DNA from: Alnus glutinosa
Taxonomy: Eukaryota; Streptophyta; Magnoliopsida; Fagales; Betulaceae
Direction of reading: 5' to 3'
Length of the DNA stretch: 64,000 nt
Assembly: GCF_958979055.1 (NCBI RefSeq)
Contig: NC_084886.1
Location: 13,316,654-13,380,653 of the forward strand
The notes below the pieces were generated by a model. It had not been told where the DNA came from. It ran no database searches and saw only the letters and a list, made by a program, of their open reading frames with translations. Both the position numbers and the translations under genes were made by a program. Shown here one piece after another: positions 28,540 to 38,999 of this stretch (its first letter is position 1; each line of letters starts with the position of its first letter).

Positions 28540-31530
28540 ATGGCTCTAACCCTAACCCTAGGCCGAGCCCTCTCCGTCGCCACTCTCCGACGCCCAGCGG
28601 CGCTCTCCAAGCGCCTCCTCTCCACCATCACCAGCCAGCCTCCCATCCCCACTCTCCTCTTCCAATCGCGCCGAACACTCGCCCCCGTAAGATGTTTCCC
28701 GTCCGCGCCCCGGTTCACCCCGGTCCGGTGCCGCGTGAACAGGTCCGGCGGCTCCGCCTACTCTCCCCTCAACTCTGGGTCCAACTTCAGCGATCGGCCC
28801 CCCACCGAGATGGCCCCGCTCTTCCCCGGCTGCGACTATGAGCACTGGCTCATCGTCATGGACAAGCCCGGCGGCGAGGGCGCCACCAAGCAGCAGATGA
28901 TCGACTGCTACATTCAAACCCTAGCTAAAATCCTCGGCAGGTATTTCCTTTTTTCTCTTCTCTGACTGGTTTCCTAGAATGCGTAGGAAAAGGATAAGGA
29001 GAAAATCAGACCTTGATCTTTTATTGGTAGTGTTGATATTGTTATCTACTAAGTGCTTTTGTTGGTCATGTGATTAGTGAGGAGGAAGCGAAGAAGAAGA
29101 TTTACAATGTTTCTTGCGAGAGGTATTTTGGATTTGGCTGTGAGATTGACGAGGAGACCTCTAACAAGCTTGAAGGCCTGTCTTAACTTCGCTAAAATTT
29201 ATTTTCTTAAAAATATATATTCACGCAGACATTAATGTATCGTAGGTTGTTATTGATTTTTTGGTTTTTCTTATTGTCGTGACAGGCTTGCCCGGAGTTT
29301 TGTTTGTACTTCCAGATTCTTATGTGGATCCTGAATATAAAGACTATGGGGGTGAGTCTTTGAGTCTTCAATTTGAGATTTTGCCGACTCTGCTTTACTT
29401 TTTTAGTGTTATTGAGTACATGATGGTATGTCTTGCCTGTAGTTTTCGAGTGAACGTGTAATGTTGGCATTCAGTACACGTATATGCATATTTCAACTCT
29501 GGTTTCTGGCATTTAGCTTTCTTGAAGTCATCAAGTTGATGACTTTTGCTCGTCTATGATTTTTGAGCCACTGCCTCCGTAAGTCAATGAAAGGGTTGGT
29601 GTGGTTCTTCAGTGAAAATACATTCTGATGGTCGGTGTGGATCACCCATATGGTTCATGTGACATCTTCAATGGGAATAGTTTTTTATGGTTGATTTGCA
29701 TCTTTTACCCATATCTGAATTTTTTTACGTGTGAAGCATGACCTCAAAAGCAAAGAATATTGATACAGGTTAATCATTTTAATTTTCTTACGCCATTTAT
29801 TAAGAAGCGTAGAGTCCTGTAATAAGCAAGGTCTTCATTTGAATGTAACTGGATGGGAATGAATTTTAAGTGTTTTCCATTTTTTATACATCATGAGGTT
29901 CGGATAATGGCTACCAAGGATAAAGCAGCCTTGTTTTGATGATTTGCTTTCTCTTTACATAAATAAAGTGACTAACATGGGGTGTGAATGTGTTTGTTAA
30001 TGTAGTGCATGTTAATAGTTTTTTTATGTGGACAACATAGTACTGGTGGTGGTTTGTGTTAACATACTAATCTGGTAATGTCTTCCTGTCCATCTTTTGG
30101 AGGAGCTAATGAACCTTGTAGGCAATGCTTAGCTTTGAATGTAATGGGCTTATATCAAACGTCTCTCTTAACTGTTTTGCGCTTTGTGCACATGGTTGAG
30201 ATGCAGATCAGGGAAGATGAAACATAATATAGTAGCATTTTTTATTCAAGCCTTGACCTGCCAGGCCTTTATGCCAGTTTAAAGTTGTGTTCATTCAGGC
30301 TTTTGACATTACACGGATATTCGTTGTAATATTTATTTTCAAAAGTATAAAGGAAACTGGGTGCAAGTCTGGCAAGGCGCAGCAAACATTTTTCATGATA
30401 AGCATATTGTTAGTGATAGCCTTTCTTGATTTTGCAATTTTTTACTAGTCCATCTTGGCAAAGCTACTAGCCTCGAAGGGGTAATGTGTAGCTTTGAATG
30501 CTAAAGGACTTGCATCAAATTTCCTCTCATTTCTGTTCTGTGCCTTTTATACATGTGGAACAGAACCATTAGAGACGATACATTGATTGTATTTTTTTCT
30601 TGTGGTGTATAGATTGCTGATCAGCAGTAGTAAAAAGTGCTATTCATTTTGTTCATTGATAATATCTTTGTTAACTTGATAGAAGTTTATGTCCCACCTG
30701 CCCATAATATCTTTGTGGTGCATATTTACTAATCCATCTTGGCAAAACTAATAGCCTCGAAGGGGTAATGTCCAGCTTTGAATGCTAACTTACATCAAAT
30801 TTCCTTTCATTCATGTTCTGTGCTTTGTATACATTTGTGGAGTCACGGAATCATTAGAGATGATACATTGATTGTATTTTTCATTCTTGTGGTGCATAGA
30901 TTGCTGATCAGCAGTAATAAAGCGTACTGCACTTTATAGAAGTTTGTTCATTGATAATATCTTTGTCAACTTGGTAGAAGTTTATGCCCCCCAACTGCGC
31001 ATAATGTGCATGGATGTTCGTTTTTAACTTATGTCTTTCTGGAGGGGAGTTTGATATGCAATTATCCAGATCAATTTTATCATCCGAAGTATCATATACC
31101 TTGAATTTTTCTCAGGAGAAATTTTTCCTTATTATTTTTCTCCGTTCTGTGCTTGATATTATAAAAATTCCAGACATTACATATGTATAATCTAATTTGT
31201 TAATTTCTTGAACTTTTGGGTTAGAGGTTTGTTTTCCAACTTTGTTGCATCATTTGCCTCTTCTTGGAAAGGGAACCATGCTATACTTCATTGCTTGTCT
31301 CTGGTTTAATTTGATATATTCAAATACTCTACTCTTATTCATGAGGTTTAATAATCAAAATTATGCAAACCTTTCCTTATGTCGCAGCTGAACTGTTTGT
31401 GAATGGGGAGATTGTTCAAAGGTCCCCTGAGAGACAGAGGAGGGTGGAGCCACAGCCACAGAGAGCTCAAGACCGACCAAGATACAATGACAGAACTCGG
31501 TATGTGCGTCGTAGAGAAAATTCGAGGTGA
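28540..31530 (+). CDS. MORF2: Multiple organellar RNA editing factor 2 type (MORF2/RIP2), plastid
   Basis: Exons 28540-28940, 29078-29175, 29286-29351 and 31388-31530, giving 235 residues. MORF proteins bind PPR editing factors and are needed for C-to-U editing of plastid transcripts; MORF2 is essential for chloroplast biogenesis. Residues 1 to about 70 are rich in Ser, Arg, Ala and Pro with few acids, as in a plastid transit peptide. The MORF domain follows, with [56 protein letters not shown] and [16 protein letters not shown]. The C-terminus [13 protein letters not shown] is the MORF2 rather than MORF9 form. Odd point: intron 2 seems to start GC, not GT (29176-29177), since only that join keeps the conserved LEGLPGV sequence. 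Neighbours fit the Arabidopsis MORF2 region. Confidence 0.93.
28548..28560 (+). promoter_or_regulatory. Double telo-box at the MORF2 start codon
   Basis: AACCCTAACCCTA, two plant telomere-type units, lies in codons 3-7 of the MORF2 reading frame. Telo-boxes (AAACCCTAA) near transcription starts are known in plant genes for ribosomal and translation-related proteins. Here the position within coding sequence makes a regulatory role only possible. Confidence 0.4.
30430..31012. repeat. Imperfect tandem duplication (about 290-bp units) in MORF2 intron 3
   Basis: Units start TACTAGTCCATCTTGGCAAA (about 30442) and TACTAATCCATCTTGGCAAA (about 30727), both with the shared phrase GATTGCTGATCAGCAGTA. 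A third, more diverged unit is visible around 30090-30240 (CCATCTTTTGGAGGAGCTAA). The intron has grown by repeated local duplication. Confidence 0.8.
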
Positions 31531-32729
31531 AACATGGAATGTGCTCAGTCATAGCTGGGTGACATTGAATGGGGAAGATTAGCTGTGTAGATATCTTGGC
31601 AAAAAGGGAATAGCTGAGCGTCTTTTAAAAAGTGTGAATGTTGGGAACCAATATAAATGTCTTGTCATACTTGGTCCCGGAAAGTCTCCATCCAGGCTAG
31701 TTGAACTTAAACTTAAGGCAATTGATGTCGTCGTTCAGTCCATTTTCTGGATGCTGTGTGATGACTGTTCTGAAGTTTTTGTCTCTTATTGTGACAATTT
31801 AATATTTTTTACTTATGGTACCTTCCTACGGAATAACGGTGATATATGCTATGCTAGTCATCATATAACGATGGAGGATTGAAGCATTGACTGCTTTTCT
31901 TGGCTGCTTGACAGTAAGTAGCCAAAAAAGCGTTGGCAGGAATCTGAAAAGTAGAGCTGTGCCGGCGTGAACCAAGTGTTGCCTTTGGGTGTTATCTGGA
32001 TCCATTAAGTAGAGTTATGTCACATTTATGTTGAGAAATTGTCCTGTATATCAGTTACACTTGCAACCAATGGTAGAAATTGTGATACGTAGAGATGCTT
32101 ATGATGCAACCCAAATACACGTGCATTCATATCCGGCCCGGTAAATGTGTAGCTAAAAGATTACTTTTTTTAAAAAATAAAAAATAAAAAATTTATTATT
32201 ATTATTATTATTATTTTAGCTGTCTACTTTTTTTTTTTAGAATACTTAAATTCAGTTTTGCATTTTAACCATCCACTTTCACTATTTTATTTAAATACTT
32301 TTTTTCTCTTTTCTTTTTTTATTATTTCTGTAATAATTATATTTTTAAAAATTCGTATTTTTTCAACTGTCTTTCAAAAAAAATTGTCTTTTTTCTAGTG
32401 GTTATATTTATAAAAGTTCTTCATTTTTTAACGGTTCATATTTTTCAAAATTATTATTCTTTGCTTGATCTCCCACCAAGGGAACAGCCAAGGATTTATT
32501 GAAACCATCAGCTTTTGAAATACTAGAGAAATTCCTAGTAGCAGCTTGATGAGGCAACTGGAAAGACGTTAAGATGAAGAATTCGACACGGTTCTATAGA
32601 AGCTTGACTTTGAAGAGACAAGCACCAGTAAATAATACAGGAGAAGAGAGAAAAGAGGCGTGAGTTTGGTATGAATTTTATGAGCTTCATTTTTTTTTTT
32701 TTTTATTAATTAATTTAATTGCATGCATT

Positions 32730-33800
32730 ATTGAGCTGCATTGCTCAGCTTAGCTAAACAATATGCTCTGAAATTAACATTACGTAGAGTTTTCAAAGTA
32801 ATCCAGATCTGAAAAGAAAGTAGATGAAAGCGAATGTCAGAAACAATGTTAGCCCAATTTGTGGACAAGTTTGGACTGTTGATGGCAATGATGCCAGTAA
32901 AGAGCATTCCCTTCAATGATAAAAGAGTTGCACCTACTAGAAGTTGCAAGTCGGGCAGCTAACAATGCAGTGGTGGCAACTACAATGATATTCCCATCAT
33001 AATCACTAATAACAATAGCTGCCTAACAATGCAGTGGTGGCAACTACAATGATATTCCCATCATAATAATCACTAAGAACAATAGCTGCCATAGCATAAT
33101 TCCATCGAATAGCTACATCAAAATTAGCCTTAATACTTCCAGGAGGCGGGGAAGACCATATGGAAGAAATTGAAACAGAGGTAGAGATCACGGTCTGCAT
33201 TCCATTGTGGATGAGTTGATTTTTAGCAAACCAGATGTGGTCCATATTAACAACAACATGAGTTTGGAATTTCCAAGTGTCCTTCCATGGAATGGTAACG
33301 AGCTTGTGAAGCTTTAAGACGGCCTTAATCCAGTCAGAGATGAGTTGATTGCTGAAAACCAAAGCCAAAGGCTAATAAGAGTTTCTTCAGAGGATTCTAG
33401 AAAATGGGCAATCCAGGAGTATATGCTGTGAAGATTCTAAGGGGCCTTTGCAGAATGGATGAACCTTCTAATATTGGCTCTCACAAAGAGCAAGTTCCAG
33501 GCAATCTTCCAAAAAAGACACTTTAACCTATGTTGAAGTTTTAAGCCCCAAAGGCAGTTCCAATATTGAAGAGCAAGGGGAGGAGATCTGCTAAAAGAGT
33601 CTTGGGAAGCAACTGTGCCTGGGCAAATTTCACAGAAAAATATCCGAAGGATGAAGGGGCCCAGGTCCTTCTTATCTTGAGAGCTTAATTGAGGGGTAGT
33701 GTTTTGAATTTGTTGGACAGAGGGGGGTCAAACAAATCATTCAACAAATAGGAATTCTTGGATCTATCCAAGGGTTAATCAGATTGGCCACTTGGAATTC
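32730..33800 (-). pseudogene. LINE remnant: zinc-knuckle-like RVT region and RNase H-like domain
   Basis: The minus strand reads, with frame breaks, a typical plant LINE tail. A Cys/His-rich zf-RVT-like stretch lies at 33400-33800, then a linker and an RNase H start (PPPGSIKANFDVAIRWNYAMAA near 33165-33080). A C-terminal piece follows (32949-32728) ending with the AYCLAKLSNAAQ type motif. Frameshifts and a 64-bp duplication break it. Non-functional. Confidence 0.65.
32961..33090. repeat. 64-bp tandem duplication inside the LINE remnant
   Basis: The segment starting AACAATGCAGTGGTGGCAAC at 32961 recurs at 33025 with minor changes. It disrupts the RNase H-like frame. Confidence 0.9.
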
Positions 33801-34819
33801 AGGAAGGTTCATAATGTTAAGAGTTTGGGTCGTTCTGAAGGAACCTAAGGAGAAGTCCATATATTAATATTATGGCCATTAAAGATAACCCAATATGCAC
33901 CTTTTTCCACCACCTTTCTATTCTTCAACATACATTTCCAAAGTCAGGAAGATCTAGGGTTAGAAGGGTTATTGAGGAAGGTAAGGTCATTGTTAAGGTA
34001 TTTGCCTTTGAGAGTTACAATCCAAAGCAAGGTGTCACAGTCCTATATCTCTGGAAGGGAAGTTTTGGGAAGAGTTAAGAAACTAACTTAGGAAGCTAAT
34101 TAAAGTCGGAGTAGATTGAAAAAACAAAAGAAGACTATTGAGAGATAAGCTGGCGTCATTCCGGTGCACATGGCAGTCAATGCCTGGAGTGGGTGTTTTA
34201 TGGATTACATCTGTAATTAAGTTTTATGGTTGAACACGTGGGAGTTTGTTTCAGTAAAATATTGTCGTTTTATTCTTTGGAGTGTGCGTTTTGTTTACTT
34301 GTATTGCAAGCATTAGTTTAGTCGCAATATGTTTAGACAATTTGGCTTGTGAGATTACGTTCTGTGATTTGTAAAGTTCATTGGAACTCTGGAGATTGGC
34401 AATTTCTAATTCTGCCTTATCAATACAACTACAATTTCTTCATTCATCAATTCATCTCTCCTCTCTTTTCCATTTACATTCCTATAATTCCTATTGAATT
34501 CCCATAACAGTTTAGGCAACTGTTACACAAGGGTTGATTGGTAATCATTTTGCCACCCCAACCTGGACCACCCCCCCCCCCCCCCCCCTCCCTCTTCTAT
34601 TCGTTTATAAAATCCCTAGTTTTTTTTTTTTTTTCTTTTGAAGGAATAAAATCCCTAGTTGAAACACAAAGTTATAACACATGAGAATGACGAAGAGACA
34701 ACATTAAAATAAAAAAAATAAAAAATTAAATAAGAGAGTTAAATTATCTTTTAGAAAAAAAAAAAAAAAAAAAAATCTACGTGTCATTTATAACGAGTCT
34801 GGCTTGGTCGCCCTCTATA

Positions 34820-34957
34820 GGTTTCCCTATTCGAGCCACTTAGCGACGGAACTTCAACGGCAGTACGGCTATCGCAGCCTCTCTTGTTCTCGTGCCCAAT
34901 TCGGCGTTCCGTACACCTCTCTCAGCCCAACTTCTACGCCCGACTTTTGTTCAAAAG
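34820..34957 (+). other. Probable 5' UTR exon of the U2AF-like gene
   Basis: A less AT-rich segment, unlike its flanks, ending in a good donor AAAAG|GTACAA at 34958. The first coding exon of the RRM gene begins right after an acceptor (CCAG at 38995-38998) one base before its ATG, so a non-coding first exon must lie upstream, and this is the best candidate. The start is a guess; transcript data would settle it. Confidence 0.4.
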
Positions 34958-35654
34958 GTACAACCTGAAGCAGTGTCATCTTTATCTTCTTCTACGTGCT
35001 TATGATTTGGTACGAAAGAATTGTTGTACAATTAGTTGGGACTATATTTTTAGGGTTTCCAGGACTATTTTTAAGATTACCAAAATAATTGGCTATTTTC
35101 GACTAAGATAATGTGGTTGTAATTGCAGGTTTTAGTTTTGTTGGTTTTAAGCGAGATTCCGGAGTTCTAAGATTTTAAGTGCTGTTTCTTACTAGGAATT
35201 TGAAAGAAGCATTATTGTTGAATTTATTCTCATTTATTATCACTTCCAATGATTACTTCATCGGGTTTTTTATTTTTCTTTTTAAAAATAATTGTTCGTA
35301 GGTTTAACGTAGTAATGCTACACGTTATGTTGCTGAGTCTTGCATAGGCAACTGCTTTTGTGTGATAAGAGTTAGTGTGAATTTCAATTTTTATATAAGG
35401 CATTGATGGGCGAGGCATCAGCGATCTTGTATTGAGAAATGAAGCTTTCGCTATGAAGTGAATATGGAGATTCCTGGAAGAGCATAGCGGAATTTGGCAG
35501 TTGGCATGCAGTTGTTATATAGAAGTATAGGAGTGTATCAGTTCCTTGAAAGGTGATATTTTTTTTTCTTTTGGGTATGGGTTACTGCATTGAGAAAAAA
35601 ACCAAACTTTGGGTAATTTATTCAGAGGAAAATAATTATAGTGGATTGGTGTCA

Positions 35655-37640
35655 TATGTGGAAAAATTCTGGTGAATTTGTTGATCGTCTCTCATTCTTT
35701 ACTGTTTGGTGGCGGGAGCATTGTGGTATTTAATGTTTTCTTGGTGCCCTCAACATTTCCCACCTCTTGTTTTCGGATGATACTTTGATGTTTTGCAGGG
35801 CAAATTACTTGTCAAAAAAAAAAAAAAAAGTTTTGCGGGGCAAATCTAGATCATCTTTGCAATTTGCTTTGTTTATTCCTATGCTTTGAAGTGATTTCAG
35901 GTTTGAGAATTAATCTGGATAAATCAGAGTTGTTCCCCATTGGCAATGTCAACAATGTGGAAGGTTTAGCTAGCATTTTGGTTTGTAGGGTCTCTTCTCT
36001 ACCTTGCAATATCTAGGCCTTCCGCTGGGAGCTTCGTTTAAGGCCAAATCTATTTGGAATGGAATTATTGAGAAGATAGAGCGTCGTTTGGCAAGATGAA
36101 AGAAGACATATTTATTAAAGGGTGGGAGGGTGACCTTGATCAAAAGTACTTTATCTAATCTGTCTACTTCATGTCTCTTTTTCCCACTCCGATTGGTGTT
36201 GCCAACCGCATAGAGAAGTTGCAGCGAGACTTCTTGTTAGGTGGTATTGGTGATGAGTTCAAATTTCATTTGGCTAGCTAACCTAAAGTGTTGGGGGCCT
36301 GTAATTTACTTTCATTTGACTGAGCGCTTTTGGGGAAGTGGCTTTGACGTTGTGTTCATGAGAGAGAGGCCTTATGGAAGGTGGTTGTGGATTCTAAATA
36401 TGGTTGCGTGTTGGGGGGGGGGGGGGGGGGGGGGTTCAAATGAGGTTCATGAGGTGGGGCTTGGAAGAATATCAGGAGGGGGTTGGGGGGAGTTTTCTAG
36501 TCACACTAGATTTAAGGTTGGAATTAGATTATGGTATGGCGTGTAGTGTGGTGTGGGGATCAGGCGCTCAAGGTAGCTTTTTCAGACTTAATCAGTTTGG
36601 ACCATTGTAAGGATGCTTTAGTGGTAGATCTTTTGGATTTTTCACGTGACTCTCATCAGTGGAATGTTAGCTTTCTCAAAGTGGCTCAAGACTGGGAGGT
36701 GGATTTCTTTACCTTGTTCTTTAATTTCTTATACTCCCTTTTTTGGCATGATCTGTGGTGTGAGGATACAGTTCTAAAGGATGCGTTTCCTATTCGCTTT
36801 GGTATTGCTCGTGTGAAGGATGCCTTAGTTGCGAATAATATGGAGATTTTGGGTGGTTCTACTAAGTGGAACGTGAGTTTTGTTAGAGAGGCACGTGATT
36901 AGGAAGTAGATGTCTTTGCTCCCTTCTTCCAGGTGTTGCACTCGTCCATTGTGAGTAGAGGTCGTGCAAATAGGCTTTGGTGGGTCTCTTCCAAGAGAGG
37001 TCTGTTCAAGGTCAAGTCCTCTTTTAGTTCCTTTTCTTGCTCTAAAGGTAGTCGCTTCCCTTGGAAAAGTGTGTGGCAAACTCAGGCTCATTTGAAGGCG
37101 GCTTTTTTTTTTTTTTTTTTTCTATGGTCGGTGGTCTTAGGCAAGATCCTTACAGTTGATAATCTTAGGAAGATGCATGTTATAATAGTGGACAGATGCT
37201 GCTTGTGCAAGAGGAATGGGGAATCAACGGACCACCTTCTTCTTCACTGCAATGTGGCTTCCGCTCTATGGAATTATCTCTTTACTCGATTTGGTATGTC
37301 TTGGGTTATGTATAGAAGAGTTATAGATTTGTTTGCCCGTTGGAGGAATTCTGAAAGGCTGAAAAGTGTTGCGGTTTGGAAGATGGTGTCAATCTGCATT
37401 TTTTGGTGTGTTTGGAAGGAAATAAATCTTAGGTGTTTCGAGGACTTGGAGAGTTACATGGAGGATATTTTAGCTTTGTTCTTTCATACTCTGTATTTTT
37501 GGACGCTAGCCTTTTTGTCCCCATTGTCGCTTAGTTTTGTCGATTTCCTTGTTCGTTTTTCTCTTCCTAGTTAGGTGTTTTCTTTTGTATACTTAAGGGA
37601 ACCTTATGCTTTCAATAAGGCTAGTTTTACTTATCAAAGC
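35655..37640 (+). pseudogene. L1-type LINE ORF2 remnant, copy A, in intron 1 of the U2AF-like gene
   Basis: Degenerate RT C-terminal half: LLFSDDTLMFC near 35767-35800 (the family's catalytic F/YxDD box), SGLRINLDKSEL at about 35897-35930, [15 protein letters not shown] at about 36118-36162. A zf-RVT region follows with WKSVWQTQAHLKAAFFF, DRCCLCKRNGESTDHLLLHC (about 37190-37250) and FWCVWKEINLRCFEDLE. Many stops and frameshifts; a run of 22 G interrupts it at 36413-36434. The 3' end resembles the L1 tail (CTTTCAATAAGG). Confidence 0.85.
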
Positions 37641-37644
37641 AAAT

Positions 37645-38350
37645 TTCTTATACTCCCTTAGATTGGGACGGGGTGGCGAAGACAAGCTTTGTTGGGTACC
37701 TTACAAGATAGGGCTATTTGATGTTAAATCATATTATAGCGTCCTTGTTCCTCACGATAGTATTCATTTCCCTTGGAAGATTATTTGATGGAATTAGGCT
37801 CCCTTGAAAGTGGTTTTCTTTTAACGGTCGGTTGCTTTAGGGAAGATTTTAGCCATGGATAATCTTAGAAAGTAGCATGTCATCGTGGTTGATTGGTGAT
37901 GTTTGTGTAAGGAGAGTGAGGAGTCAATGGATCAATTTTTAGTACATTGTAAGATATCTAATGCCCTGTGGAGTACCATCTTTAGCGTTGTAAGGTTTCC
38001 GTGGGTTGTGCCTCATCGAGTGGTAGATCTTTTTGCTTGCTCGATAGGGTTTTTTGGTAGAAGTTGGAACAGTATTATATGGAAGATGGTTCCGTCTTGC
38101 CTTATGTGGTGTATTTGGAGGGATAGAAATGATTGGAGTTTTGAAGACAGTGAATGGATGGTAAAGGAACTTAAGGATTTTTTCTTTAAGACTCTATCAC
38201 TGGGCAACTGCCGTGGACTTAAACATATCTAGATTTCATGTTTTTCTTATGTTTTTTCTTCCATTAGTTAGGGGTTTCTCTTGTATACTTCTTGTATGCT
38301 TGGGTTGCACCTTTTGCGCTTTATAATGAATTGTGTTTACTTATAAAGAA
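37645..38350 (+). pseudogene. L1-type LINE 3' fragment, copy B
   Basis: Starts within the zf-RVT region (GLFDVKSYYSV, near 37710) and continues through the CKESEESMDQFLVHC motif (about 37905-37950) and CIWRDRNDWSFED to an L1-like 3' tail ending TTTACTTATAAAGAAAAA. It lies directly behind copy A in the same orientation; 5' truncated and interrupted by stops. Confidence 0.82.
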
Positions 38351-38999
38351 AAATTATTTAGATTTCAGTGGGGTTTTCTGAAGAAGGTTATTAAGTAGCC
38401 CCCCGTGTTGGAATGGTGGGTTTATACTTTCTTATCTTCATTTTTGGATATTCTTGACTCTATTAACTTTGAAGTTGGAATTCTTTATGGATGCTTTTGC
38501 TCATGCTCTGTGTACCTGAGTGTCTCTTTCTTTTAAATACTATTCTACTTATAAAACTGAGCATGGGATGAATTTGATGTTGTTTATACTTTATATAGAT
38601 AGCTGATTGACTTATCAAAATATATATATAACTAGCTGATTGATGCACTAATGGCTTTAAAGTCTTTGAGATCTCCTTTGATGGCATCATGTCTTTTGCC
38701 TCTTTGAATTTTTTTTTTTGGGTCTAGCACTTGATTGTAATTTTTCAACCATTGTGTTCTGTACAGTAGTTAGAGGGCTTGAAACTTGTGAAGCTGTGTG
38801 GATCAGTGGCTGAAAACTTGCTTGACATTGACATATTACATCTTTGGTCTTGGGGTTGCAGTGATATTCACTTAGAGACGGCTTTAAAGATCTCAAGGTT
38901 GCAGGAGCTGACCATTTATGTTTACCTTTTCCTGTTTGGTTACCAGGCTGAATATACTCCATACTGTATTTGAGCACTGGAATTTTTACTGTAACCAGG

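Larger units (their letters stand above)
31531..34819. other. Intergenic between MORF2 and the RRM gene
   Basis: Contains the MORF2 3' UTR (to roughly 32100), AT-rich DNA, an antisense LINE relic at 32730-33800, a tract of 18 C at 34571-34588 and a run of A at 34755-34775. No intact gene was recognised. Confidence 0.6.

Noticed and set aside
28558..28917. 119-codon minus frame opposite MORF2 exon 1
   Set aside because: Antisense shadow of a GC-rich coding exon.
29176..29182. Treating MORF2 as a pseudogene because of the missing GT donor
   Set aside because: The rest of the frame, all other splice sites and the conserved domains are intact; GC-AG splicing is the simpler explanation.
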